Assembly: GCF_022201045.2 (NCBI RefSeq)
Contig: NC_068559.1
Coordinates: 24,249,501 to 24,313,500, forward strand
Direction: 5' to 3'
DNA: 64,000 bases
Source of the DNA: Citrus sinensis
Taxonomy: Eukaryota > Streptophyta > Magnoliopsida > Sapindales > Rutaceae
Positions 1 to 11,752 of this stretch are shown here, one piece after another (position 1 is the stretch's first letter; each line of letters opens with the position of its first letter). Under the pieces are notes generated by a model. That model saw only the letters and a list, made by a program, of their open reading frames with translations, was not told where the DNA came from and did no database searches. The position numbers were made by a program, and so were the translations under genes.

Positions 1-1374
1 ATCCCCCTCACTTGTCGTAGCTTTTGCTTTTTTATTAAACTTGTAACCCTTTTCTTTAATTTGTCTTGCTCTTTTATCAGTTTCTCCGGATCATTCGTCA
101 CAGGTTCAGAATCACCTTCCAAATTATTATCAGTTGCATTCTTCTTCTTTGTACTCTCGAAGAAACTCCGTATCCTTGCCTGATCCACATACGAAACAGT
201 CAAATGTAAGCAACAAGGAAAATGTTGTTAAGAAATTTAAACAAGCACATACAAAAACAATGCCGGATACTTGTCATTTGGTAGATCCATAGAACAATAT
301 GCTCTTTGATAAATGCAGAAGCAGGACAAATTGGAGTGACTCAAGCATAACTATCGTAAAAAACTGGGAAAACCACAAAATAGGATATAAATATCAAGTC
401 CTTCGTCTACAAGATTGACTTTCCAAAGCAAGGTTTATGAAGACAAGTAGACAACTCAATCAGGAATAATACTATGATTTCAGTTCTCAAACACGAATTA
501 GATCAACCACATATAAATTCAAAAAAATATGCTCACTAAATCCAAACAACCAAATAACGGAAAACAACATCATGAGTATCCAGAAAATCCTTAGTCTACC
601 CACCTCATTTTCAATGGCTTCACCTATCTGACAAGCCGCCTGTACCACCCTAACTTCTCCAGCATTTGTCATCAACAACCCCACCAACTTATGCATAGTA
701 ATAACCGCCATCATATCGGCCGGCAAATTATTGAAATACGGAGCATATGTCATATGTTTCCACTTGTCCTGGGCAGTTGCCTGGTCTTTAGCAATTGCGT
801 CCCTTAGAGGCTCAAACCAACCAAGAAACAAGGACTTAACATAAGGCAAATTGGGTGCAAGCTTTTGCTCACACATGTCCGCTAAAAGATCTTGATACTC
901 CTTAGCTGCCTGTTCCCATGCTTCGGTCTCTATCTTGATTTGCCTACGCTTTAACATGTAGTACTTTGCCGTGCCCATCCCAGTACCCTTTTTCTTTGGC
1001 TGCTTATCAAGCATTGATGACGAATCCAAAATGCTCACTCCTTTTTCATTAAATTGGTCAATCAATTCTTGCACTTCTTCAGAACCCGAAAGCTCTGATT
1101 CGGAAGCAATTGCCTCAGCAGCACTCGCATAACTTCTACTAGTTAAAACCCCAAAAGGGTAGATTGACTGAGTGAAATTGGACTGACCCAAGTTGGATTT
1201 TTGAGATGATAAAAAACTTGTTCGACGAAAACCAAGAAGTGGGCATGAAGAATCTAAGAGAGTTTGGGTCTCAAGAGATGTAATTTTCTTAAGGAAATTA
1301 GTTGTTTGAGAAACCTTCGACGGGGAAAATTTAAAATTTCTGGTAGAAGATTGTCTGGCTAAGTTTCTCCACAT
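1..1374 (-). CDS. RPOT: Phage-type (T7-like) organellar DNA-directed RNA polymerase, 5' part, cut by left edge
   Basis: Single-subunit RNA polymerase that transcribes mitochondrial (and, for some paralogues, plastid) genes. Two exons are visible: 604-1374 from the ATG at 1374, then 1-179; the intron 180-603 has GT and AG ends and keeps the frame. Residues 1-35 are basic, Ser/Thr-rich and free of acidic residues, beginning MWRNLARQSS, which fits a mitochondrial presequence. The N-terminal domain follows, with the plant RpoT signatures ADMCEQKLAPNLPYVKSLFL, GWFEPLRDAIA and AVITMHKLVGLLM. Exon 2 continues with a Lys-rich stretch ending KKQKLRQVRG. The catalytic domain lies outside the window. 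Recalled Arabidopsis RPOT1 (mitochondrial) and RPOT2 (dual-targeted) each match some segments better, so the paralogue is left open. Nothing looks broken. Confidence 0.93.
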
Positions 1375-1621
1375 GTTTTAAATGAAGAAGAAGAGTCTTT
1401 TGATGATCTGATGAATTGAGAAAAAGAGGACGTGGACAATTATAAGAGGTGCAGAGAAGATGATCTTAGAAATCGGTGAAATGTTGCAAAATTTTCTTGC
1501 AATTTCTGGGGACGAATTACTACAAATGAAAGCAAACGAAATTAAAGGCAGAAACAGTAACTGAGAAGAAGATTGAAATCAAATCACTAGAGGAGGAGGA
1601 CAAAATGGCGCAGCCGCCTTT

Positions 1622-1682
1622 AAACCCTCCTAAAACCTGCGTATATTTCTCTATTTCTGTGTAATGAGCGGGCAGGTGGGCC
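1622..1682 (-). promoter_or_regulatory. Telobox and site II motif upstream of RPOT
   Basis: Read on the minus strand, GGCCCA (1677-1682) and AGGGTTT (1622-1628) lie 250-310 bp upstream of the RPOT ATG. Site II (TGGGCC/T) with telobox (AAACCCTA) is a known pairing in plant promoters of nuclear genes for organelle and ribosome biogenesis, which suits this gene. The motifs are seen directly; their function is inferred. Confidence 0.4.
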
Positions 1683-1891
1683 AAAAGCGGTTACAGACCC
1701 GGTTTTAAAGGACGGGTGGGTTGACCCGATGGCCACGACCCTCAATATTCTCCGTTTCTTTTCGTTTTTTTTTTAAATTTTAAAACAATAATACTTGTTC
1801 TAATTCAAAACATATACAAACTCGAAATTAAAAAGATAAATAGTATACAGTGTTGCCACATCCATCAGAGTGAACGTAAATGAATACAAAG

Positions 1892-2898
1892 TAGGGATGG
1901 CAATGGGGAGGGGAGGGGAGGGGACCGATCTCCCCGTACCCATCCCCGATATTTTACGTATGTCCCCATCCCCTCCCCGTCCCCGTCAGAATTACTTGAG
2001 AGAATCCCCATCCCCTCCCCGAATAATAACAGGGGATCCCCGAGGGTCCCCGATCCCCGATTAACTAATACATTTTTTTTTCGATTTTGAGTTAATCATA
2101 TTAAAATAAAAAATTCAAATAAAAGTAAAGTTCGAAATATATCTTACATTAATATCTATTACAAAAGTCACATACATTAAATTAGTAAGTAACGCAACAT
2201 ACAAGAGATACAAACTTATTTTACAAACTATCATGAACAAATTAATAGTCTAATACAAAATTGTTACAAATAAAATCAAATTTAGATTCAAAATTAACTT
2301 TTTCAATGGTGGCGTGGGCACTTTATAAATGTGGACTATTCCCTTTACAACACAATAGTTAAATCGGAGCAAATCAAAAGTAAATATTAGATTAGATTAG
2401 ATTAGATATTAAAATTGTGATTCGCTGTGGGCAATTATAACATCTAAAATTAAATAAAAAATAGATTTAAGTTTAAAATATTTAAAGAATATCAAAATTA
2501 AAAAAAAATTTGGCTAATAGAATCTACTCAGTCTTTTTAATGTCCTAAATAAAAATTTAGAACTTTAATTAGCTAATTAGGCCTAAAAGTTTAATAATAT
2601 AAATATTTTGATATTTTTTATTTTTACCAATATTTATAATTTTATAATTTAAATTTTATAATTTATTTACTAGTAATTTTAAAAAATTAAAATTAAATTA
2701 AAAATTAAAATGGGGAAATGGGTAGGGGATGGGGATTCCACCTCATCCCCGTCCCCTCCCCGAATAAGAAATTGGGTAAAAAAATTTCCCCGTCCCCTCC
2801 CCGAATAAGAAATTGGGTATGAAATTATCCCCATACCCTCCCCGAATGGGGAAAATCCCCGAGGGTACCCGTCCCCGTGGGGATTTTTGCCATCCCTA
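1892..2898. mobile_element. Non-autonomous hAT-like DNA transposon
   Basis: A 1007 bp element with 12 bp terminal inverted repeats TAGGGATGGCAA and TTGCCATCCCTA. It is flanked by an exact 8 bp target-site duplication, ATACAAAG (1884-1891 and 2899-2906). Both subterminal regions carry many copies of a CCCCGTCCCCTCCCCGAAT-like motif, while the centre is very AT-rich. An 8 bp duplication and many short subterminal repeats are typical of hAT elements. It encodes no transposase. The exact duplication suggests a fairly young insertion. Confidence 0.9.
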
Positions 2899-3196
2899 AT
2901 ACAAAGGTTGTTAAAGATAAATAATAATAAATAGTATAGGTATATAAATTAAAGAAAAAAGTCATATAAAAATCAACGGTAAGTAAAAAAAATTTAATCT
3001 CATAAAAAAATAGTAATTAGTGTAAAGGACAAATTATCTACCATACACTGTGAAAGACAAAGAAAAATGTATGTAAAATTCACCACTTATTTGTAAATAT
3101 TAGTTAGTTCAACTTATTAAATCTCTAAAAATGATATAATATAGTATTAATATATGAGTGGGAAAGAGGTTTAATAAAAAATGGATAATAGATTTA

Positions 3197-3457
3197 AGTC
3201 ATGTTTGGAATTGAGGTTTTTATAGTTTTTAGGCTACAACGGCTCTAGGAAAAAAAAACTGTAATTATAAAACAAAAATTAATAACTTGTAGTAAATATA
3301 AATTTTAAATAATAATTTTGACAAGACTATTAAAGATATAATAGATTTTCTATTATACAAGTAAAAAATCATATCAATATAACTTTAAAACTACAATAGC
3401 TAATATTTACAAAATAGTTTAGTACTGTAACTATCTCAATCCCAACCAAACGCACCT
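3197..3457. mobile_element. PIF/Harbinger (Tourist)-like MITE
   Basis: A 261 bp AT-rich element. Its left end AGTCATGTTTGG and the reverse complement of its right end AGGTGCGTTTGG form an imperfect inverted repeat, followed on both sides by ATTGAG. It is flanked by TTA (3194-3196 and 3458-3460), the usual 3 bp target of PIF/Harbinger elements. Its interior is clearly similar to the element at 49620-49850. There is no coding capacity. Confidence 0.7.
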
Positions 3458-4261
3458 TTAATTTGAGATACAAACCCAATAAAGAACTTAGTTTTCGGTC
3501 ATTCAATTTTTTTATTATTTATTTTAAAAAAAAAAAAGTGTTTCAAGCCTTCCGTACCACTGAAAATTTAACAATAACTGATTTTCATTCCGAAAGCTAC
3601 TACAAACCTTTGCATCGTCCCTCTGCCGTTGATAAAAACTATATCTAGAAAGAGTGTTTCAAGCCTCTACAAATCTTTTGAAATTGGTTAGTCCTAAGTG
3701 GCCCAAGGCACTTTGCAATTTGATAACGAATTTTGGGTAATCTTTTATAGGGTCATCCCAACCAAGAATTCAATTTAAAAGTTCTTCAAATTAGAACAAA
3801 AACAATGCGAGGAACATCTGCTTGTTACAGGCACATTTTGGAAACAGCAGACATAAAATTGGTGCGCCCATCTGAATTTTGCAGTCGAAACGTACAGTGC
3901 ACTAATAATACAAACCTGGTATTTCCAAATTATTTTTCTGTTGCAATTTTACTATCTGCAACTTTTGATAAATATCCCTACAAATAAAGAAAACCGAAAG
4001 TTGCAGAGCAAGTGTTTAAGAATTATTCCAACCATCTAGTCATCTACCAGTACTTAGAAAAACAACTCAGAAAAATTCATTTGGTATAACCTTCCCTAAC
4101 ATTTCCCCGAACTCCACTTTTATCACATTTCAACCACATCCACCGCCGCAACTTTCCCACATTTTCCTTCCTTTATCTACCACCTACTTTGCATAAAATC
4201 TTTTTGTCACAATACCAATGGAATGATGCCAAAACTGTTTTACTCATTCTAAAATAAAGTT

Positions 4262-7200
4262 TTAATCTTGCCAAGGATCACTTTCATTCCTCACTTCTGA
4301 CGGTTCAACTACTTGTGCCTCTGATGCTTCACCAGCGCTAATTTCAGATTCCGTAGCATTTCCTTCCACTGACTCTGCCTCGTCCCCATCTGATCTACCC
4401 CATCTCCCTCCAAGAGCCATTGCCATCATCTCATAAATCTTGTTACCCAAGTCAGCTGGGCTGTCAGGCTGCACAGTTTGAGGAGAAATTACAAATTGAG
4501 CTCGAAGCCCCCAAAAAAAAATCAATAATAAAGAATAAAAAGTGAGATTTGTGATTTGCACTAACAGTGAATCCACTGGAGATCAATGCTGTGTCATACA
4601 ACAGGTCAACAGCCCTCTTAGCATCAGTGCTATCAGGGGCATTCTTGCAAGCAGCCTGTGCATAAAAATGTACATTGTGTCAGTCAGAAGCAAAATAGCT
4701 TCCCATCCATGAACTGAAAATGATATAAAGAGTCAAGTGGAGTGGTCTTACATTCAAGTCTTTAACAATGGGATGATCTGGATTAATCTCCAATATTCTC
4801 CTTCCCCTCATAAACTCCAAACTTGAAGTATCACCCAGAGCTTGTGCCTTCATTAACCTTCAGAAGGGGGAAAAATACCATTAGATTAAAAGATAAAACT
4901 AAGTATAGCTGTTGTACTCTGGAAGCCGGAAAACGGTTACTAACCTTTCCATATTAGCAGACCATCCAAACTTGCCAGAAACAAGTACACAGGGAGATGA
5001 GCTTAGACGCTTTGAAACTTGGACCTTTGCCACCTTGTCACCAAGTTGTTGCTTTATCCAATCACACAGAAGATTAAATTCTTGTTTAGTTTCCCTTTCT
5101 TTTACCTCATCCTCATCACCTGTGATATACCAAACCATTTAATGAGAAGGAACAGCAAAGTGTGTGCGTGTGTGAGCCTGTGTTGTTCTTTTTTTGGTTT
5201 TTGGTGGGGAGGAAGGGGGGGGGGGGGGGGAGAGACAATGACTACAAGGGTAAAAAAGGTATTAACTAACCAAGTTCTAGATCTTCCTTGCTGATGTCAA
5301 CAAATTTCTTTTCATTGAAAGTCTGCAGGTTCTGGATGGCAACTTCATCAATGGGCTCAATTAAATAAAGAACCTAAAACCAAAATGACACATGCATCAA
5401 CAATCCAGAAGAAGAGATGATCATGTCATAAAGTCCACACTCATTAAGCAGCAGTGAGAATTTTTCTGGGGGACAAATAGATGACACATCCCCCCATCCA
5501 CTATTACTATCAGATATTAAAAGCCAACAAAAAAGGAAACTATAAATAAGCTTTTCTGAATTGCAAAAAGACATTTACCATTATACAAAAAAATACAACA
5601 AGGGTGTTGCTAAGACAATATTTTAGCTGTCCTCTTTTTTCTTATTTCCCTTTTACAAGTCGGTATTTGTCTAAATTCAGTCATATTAACTAAAAACAAA
5701 AATCATTTCCATGATGCCTGCCTACTGCAAAATTAAAATTATAAAGCTCCACAAACGAAGTACGTACCTCAATATCTTTTTGAACTAACTTCTCTAAAAA
5801 CGGAGCACTCTTTGCACTTTTCAAGCTGTCTGTCGCCAAGTAATAGATAGCATTTTGCTTCTCACCCATATTTTCAACATATTCATCTAAGCTGATCAGT
5901 TCCTCTTCACTCTTTGAAGTGTAAAACCGCAGCAAAGGTGCTAAGCGCTTGTGGTTCCCACTATCTTCAACACAACCTAATTTTAGAAACCTACCAAAGT
6001 TCTCCCAGAATTTCTTATAATCCTGGAATCAAGTTGACCATGCTCTTTTTAATTATACGACAAAAAAGGGAAAAAAAAGAATTAAGAGTAATTGCATGGA
6101 TTAGTGCTACAAACCTCTTTGTTTTCACTTTGAGAGATATCTTGAATCATGTCAAATGTTTTCCTGACCAGTCTCTTTCTCATAATTCTTACCTGAATAT
6201 AAAAAATAACATGACTAATAAAACAAACATATAAATATATAAGGTTATTCCTATTTCGCTAAGCCTGAGCAGAACAGCTCATCGACTCAAAACTGAGAAC
6301 AAGAGTCAGCCGTCGTAGAAAAGAATCACAACAAAAATATAAGAAAGAACCATCCCACTTGTGCATCCACACAAATAAGAAACTTATGCATTACAAAACA
6401 AAAGAAAATGCAGGTATCAGCCTTACAATTCTGCTTTCTTGAAGGATCTCTCGAGAAACATTGAGAGGCAGATCATCTGAGTCCACCACACCCTTTACAA
6501 AGCTCAAGTATCTTGGAAACTACAAATTAAAAATTAAAGAGAGTAATTCTTATGATGAAGCCAAAATGTAATATAAAGGCAACCAACATAAGCTCAAGTA
6601 AATTATTAGCAACATATCTATTAGTATAAATTTTAATGTTTGTAAAATCATGTTCATTCTTATTCTCAGACCTCAATCTGAAAAGTAATGATTCTCCTTT
6701 TTTCCTTTAACTAAATGGCCAAAAGTAATCAAAAATAGAAAAAGTAATAGACTACAAACAAACTACAGTCAGCTAAAGAATTCACTTATAAAAGAGCCAC
6801 AAGGTTAACAACCATAGTGAGTCATCGGATAGAACACACTCTTCATAATGCTAAACCTATCTTTTCTAGTAAGGGAAGCAAGCAATACGGGTTGACAAAA
6901 TGACAGTCATAACTTTGACATAGCATGCTGGATAGCCATATATAAATCTCTAACATTAAACTCATTAACCCACAAACAAAAGAAAGCTCAAAACATATCA
7001 TGCCTTGATGGCAAACTTACCAGTTCTCCATCAAAATCATCAGAGATAAACACACGCTTGACATACAATCGTATGTTCTTTGTTTTTGGATTCATAATTT
7101 CCTCATTGTTTAGAGGTCCCATTCCAGGAATGTAAAGAACACTCCTGAATTCCACCTCACCCTGCACAGGTTTTTAAAAAATGGTTAATATCTTAACCAA

Positions 7201-10087
7201 ACATGTATCCAAAACAATACCAATGATGGCAGTACCTCTGTTGTGAAGTGACTGTATGCAAGGGGATCCAAAAATTCATTGAAAGTCTTCTTATAGAATT
7301 CGTGGTACTCATCTTTTTCAATTTCTTTTGGGTTCCGCATCTACAACAGAGGGGAAAACCACACATGAGGACTGTGGTATTTAAAACAAAATAAAAAGAG
7401 AACAAGTGAAAGGAAAAAGAAAATAAAAATTGCCTATAAAACTCATCATGATATGGAAAAATAAATCAACAACACAAATTATACAGACAAGGTTCACAAA
7501 TCTTACTCACCCATATAGGTTTTGTTTCATTGGCCAGTTCCCAGTCCCAATACTTCTCAGTTTTAGTTGTTTTCTTCGTTTTCTTTTCACCCTGAAGGAA
7601 AACACAAAAAACCACTTAGACACTACATGTATTAAGTATATCTACATGCAATAGCCACAATTTGGAACACATCTTCACTACCTCCGGTTGTTCTTCCCCT
7701 TCTTCTGGTTTTTCCTCCTCTTCCACCTATTCAGAGTCAATTCAGCAAACAAATAAATAGAAAGATTTCTCATATATTTTTTTCAAGGACTGTGAGGACA
7801 TAAGTATACAAATATCATCTTAAAAAAATACATTTGAGTGCCAATAACCATCCGGAATATGCTGTACATGTGTGTATTAGCTAGCAGTATTCAAGAACAG
7901 TAGGAGGTAAACTATCATTTAAACCCTCAGACTCTCCCAATAAGAGAAAAAAAAAATTGCCCATTTGATGATATCATTTACTTGGAAAGCGAGAGAAAAT
8001 TGACCATTTGACGATATCATTTACTTGGAAAGGGAGAGCTGATTGTTGACAGAGTGCAAATGTCCTCACCTCAATGGTCCTTGACTTTTCTTGCCAGGTA
8101 TAGATGGGGAAAGAAACAAACTGGGAGTAATTCTTTACCAAACCCTGGATTCTTGTTGGTTCTGAAAATTCGTATTTGTCATCCTCCTGCAAAGATAATA
8201 ACAATACTGAAGTTGTCTCCGGTACTCCACAAATGATATATCCAACTGCAACTAAGGATTTTGTTCAGGACAAGATAAAAAAGGAAGTGCTTACTTAGTC
8301 TCTTCAAATAATATAGGAAGAGACTCACTATGACTTATGTATTTATTCCACATTATGCATACACAAGTAACAAGCATGGAACATGGAATACTAGTTACAA
8401 GCATCAGACATAATCTTGCTTGTTTTGTTTTGTTTTCAAATCATGAAAACATAGGTATTGTATCTGAAAAATCATCTAATGAGAAGGCAAAAGATCAACT
8501 GGAGTACCTTTAAATAAAGTGTGATTTGTGTTCCACGCTTTAGGAGCTTCTCAGGATCAGTTTCTTCCCTGATCACATAAGAGCTGCTGTCAGCTTCTGC
8601 TTCCCAAACATATTGCTTATCTGACCGTGGGCTCTTTGTAGCCACTACAACCTAATTGCACACAATATAATCAAGCTCAACAGAAACTTTACCCCAAAGA
8701 AAAAAACAATAAATAAATAAATAAAAGACAGCAAAATGTTGAAATTGAAGTGGAAAATTAAAAACTAAAATATGTTTTGGCTAATAATGTAAAAATCACG
8801 CTGCACCTTCTGAGCCACAAGAAAAGCAGAATAGAAACCAACACCAAATTGACCAATTAACCCATTGTCTGGCCCAAGATCCTTATTTTCCTGCACGTGA
8901 GCAAGGGCTTTTAGTGAGCTAGAAGAAAGGAAATATTAAAGAGATTCTCAAAGAAACAGAAAATTACCAGACAATACCATTGCAGTTACAAAGTTAATTA
9001 ACAGGTACCTTAAGAGCTTTCAGGAATTTTGAAGTACCACTCTGAGCAATGGTTCCAAGGCAGTCAACAAGCTCTTCTTTAGTCATTCCAATACCAGTAT
9101 CCCTGCAAAATCAAGTGTAATCATTTTTTAGTACTCCTCTGATTTACCAAGAAAATATGCGAAAATAAACATTACAGTGGCTTACGTTATGGTGATGGTC
9201 CCATTTTCTGGATCAGGCTTGATGCGAATCTCAAGATCGCCAGCATCTCCAAGAAGAGAGGGCTCGGTAACACTTAAAAATCTCAACTTATCCAAAGCAT
9301 CACTTGCATTGCTGGAATGCAAAATGAAAGACAGGAGTGGGTTTACAGACTAAGACAAACCATAACCTCTCAGAATGAAAGATTTGCAGGTCAAACAATC
9401 AACATCCGAACCAAATACAAGTTCAGCATGATATGCTATAGTTTTATGGAGTAACAAATGTGATGCTTAGCTTGAAGTTCCGTTGCTCACCTCACAAGCT
9501 CTCGCAGGAACACCTCCTTGTGGCTGTACAGACTATGAACAATCAAGTCCATCAGGCGACTGACCTGCAATCCAAGCAGAACAAAACCAGTGAGAAATAT
9601 GATTGAAGTACAAATATAAGATACACACAAAAACTCCAAATATACTTTCAATTGTAAACAAGCCAAGGGATCAAATACCATTTTATCCAACTGGTTACAC
9701 CACAAAAAAAAAAAACAATCTTTTTTCATAAACTAAGCAACCCTAATTACAATCAAATCCAAAATTCAGTCAAAAAACGAAACTTCACGGAACAAAAAAA
9801 AAAAAAAAAAAAGAGAGACCCACCTCGGCTTGGTACTCGAACTTCTCACCAGAAGTATCAGGGGCCTCTTTGTCAGCAACAGCAGCATCACACCGTATCC
9901 CGACTCTTTTATTCCTCTTCTGAAGGTTCCACTTCAATCCAGCACAAGTTAAGCCGCCACTTCTCGGCAAAAAAGCGCTTCTGAAATTGAAGGCCTTGTT
10001 GTTGGAGTGTTTAAAAGAAAAAGGAGTTGAAGTTGGAAGTGACACTAAAGAGGTAGTGGCTAATGTTCTGCTCAGAACTGGAGCCAT
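4262..10087 (-). CDS. HSP90-5: Plastid heat shock protein 90 (HSP90C / HSP90.5, CR88 type)
   Basis: ATP-dependent chaperone of the chloroplast stroma, needed for plastid biogenesis and protein import. I place 19 exons: 9824-10087, 9491-9564, 9186-9311, 9009-9102, 8807-8890, 8508-8651, 8070-8186, 7682-7726, 7511-7591, 7236-7340, 7021-7161, 6427-6519, 6115-6192, 5768-6022, 5271-5373, 4945-5119, 4752-4857, 4566-4655 and 4262-4468. All introns are GT-AG, and the sum is 2382 bp (793 aa; recalled Arabidopsis HSP90.5 is about 780). A Ser-rich transit peptide precedes the GHKL ATPase motifs [15 protein letters not shown] and [12 protein letters not shown]. Middle-domain motifs include [13 protein letters not shown] and [20 protein letters not shown]. 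The end reads [12 protein letters not shown], the organellar HSP90 tail rather than cytosolic MEEVD. The start is the first ATG, with the transit peptide immediately behind it. A heat-shock element lies 150 bp upstream. Confidence 0.97.
5215..5230 (+). repeat. Run of 16 G inside HSP90 intron 15
   Basis: Uninterrupted G run on the plus strand (C run in the transcript) within the intron between exons 5271-5373 and 4945-5119. It is prone to length variation and to sequencing or assembly error. Confidence 0.9.
7961..8040. repeat. Local tandem duplication in HSP90 intron 7
   Basis: Two neighbouring copies (7961-8003 and 8004-8040, period 43 bp) share CCATTTGAtGATATCATTTA and the following CTTGGAAAG with few mismatches. 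They lie between exons 8070-8186 and 7682-7726, close to the donor site but not changing it. Confidence 0.8.
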
Positions 10088-11752
10088 TAAAAGGCTTCGA
10101 ATACAGAGAGAGAAGAAGATAATGGGCTGGCTTAATAAGATGGTTTGAAAATTGATAAGAAATGAAGGCCAAAAACAAAAACCCTACCAAGTGAAGACGG
10201 AAGGGGTTTAAGAAGGGGAGCGAGTAGATTAGAGTGTTCTAGAAACACAGAGGCTGACAAATACAAAGCAGCTGGGACAGCCGAGTTTTGGAGCTATCGT
10301 TGTGGAATTCTAAGGCCCAGATTCCGCCATTTCAGCAACACACCATATCTCTTCTATTATTTTTTTATTATTATTATTGTTGTTATTATTTGAAAAAAAA
10401 AAAAAAAAAGGAAGTTCATGCTTAAAGATTGTGTGTTGAATCTTTTTTTTTTTTTTTTTTCTCCAGTGTTTAAAAAATTTGAATTTTATTGTGTAACCAC
10501 CAAGTAGAAGTACAAATTTAATATATTGATTAATATCAATCTTGTAACCAATTGTCAAATGTCATTTAGTATAATAATTTTATTGTCCCATAATAATTAT
10601 AACAGGGTGCTTTCGGTTTAGGGATAAAAAAAGAAAAAGAAAATGATTCTTTTGAATAAAATTAGTTCATTATACATAACCTACGCTAAAATATTTATAT
10701 ACCTAATTTAAACTATTTAATATTATGTATTATTTATTTATACTTGCGGCTGTAAAATGATTAAAATTAAATGAATTTATTTACATAATCCACTTAATTA
10801 TAATACGACTTGTCATTTATGTATCGAAAATAGACACGACAGATCATACATGTCAATCTGGTTTACTCCAGTTACAGTGTTAGTGCGGAAGGCGTACCTC
10901 TTCCGCTTAGCAGCGGCACATTCAACATTCTACAAGAAAATATCATAATTTCTTCTAATCATTTCGAATCCCATTTCCAAAATTACACAAAATTCATTTT
11001 TATTCCAACTGTTTTGACTTCTGAACAATTCTCATTTGGGGGAACTGCAACGCTAAACATTTAGGAGCAAGCAACAAACACCAAAAAACTACAAAGACTA
11101 TGGAAGACTAATACAAATATTTAACAATTACCCACTAAAAAGGAAAAGGCAATGCAGCTAAAAGGAGTATTCACAAACTAATTTGACTGAGATTATGATA
11201 AGACTTGAAATAGGTGAGATACAGGAGCAGCAGCAACTATATATGTGCAAGTGCGACGGCTTTCATTGGAACAGCTGCTTGTAGCTCCGTTCGTGCGGGA
11301 AATAATTGTTGTGTACTTCAAGCAACACTGTTCTTCTTTCGCCAATGTAAGCCATCTGACTGGAGACTTAAGCCACAAGATACCAAGAGTTACCAAGAGA
11401 AATGACAAATAATAAAATAAGGTAGCTTTTCCTCAAGAACCAATAATTGAAGAAATTTACTTGATAATTAGTTAAGATGTTGTCTTAAAGAAAAACTTAG
11501 GTACTTTTGATATATACTATTTTATTTATTGGATTCTTAATTTTTACATAATTTTGTTGAATGGGTATATAGTCCGAGCACTCAAAACTATCTTTAATTT
11601 GATCTCAATTACCTCAAACCTCCGCAGCTGTTTGCTTTAAACAATCAACATTACACAATCCAACTGATCTCACCATATCTCCAAAGCTGCAATCATTAGT
11701 CACAAATAATCCACTGACATAATTACAAGTACAAATTCACAGACACAGGTTC
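10088..11752. other. Intergenic spacer: HSP90 promoter and hydrolase 3' flank
   Basis: No gene seen. Bases 10088-10310 are the HSP90 leader and promoter. After that the region is AT-rich with A and T homopolymers (10394-10409, 10443-10460). Bases 10860-11450 are less AT-rich, with short open frames on both strands (about 11193-11408) and no recognisable family. The last 300 bp probably include the 3' UTR of the hydrolase gene. Confidence 0.6.
10237..10244 (-). promoter_or_regulatory. Heat-shock element upstream of plastid HSP90
   Basis: TTCTAGAA is a perfect tail-to-tail pair of heat-shock units (nTTCnnGAAn), flanked by an imperfect third unit (GAG two bases before TTC). It lies about 150 bp upstream of the HSP90 ATG at 10087, the expected place for heat shock factor binding. 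The motif is seen directly; its use is inferred from gene identity. Confidence 0.55.

Larger units (their letters stand above)
1375..4261. other. Intergenic spacer between the RPOT promoter and the HSP90 3' end
   Basis: No gene seen. The first 350 bases are the RPOT promoter and 5' leader. The rest is AT-rich and holds a hAT-like element (1892-2898) and a small PIF/Harbinger-like MITE (3197-3457), listed separately. Short open frames here (for example 1870-2064, which is the GC-rich end of the hAT element) have no family resemblance. Bases 3700-4261 probably include the HSP90 3' UTR. Confidence 0.7.

Noticed and set aside
1870-2064. Proline-rich 64-residue open frame
   Set aside because: It lies across the left end of the hAT-like element at 1892; the Pro-rich reading comes from the CCCCTCCCCG motif.
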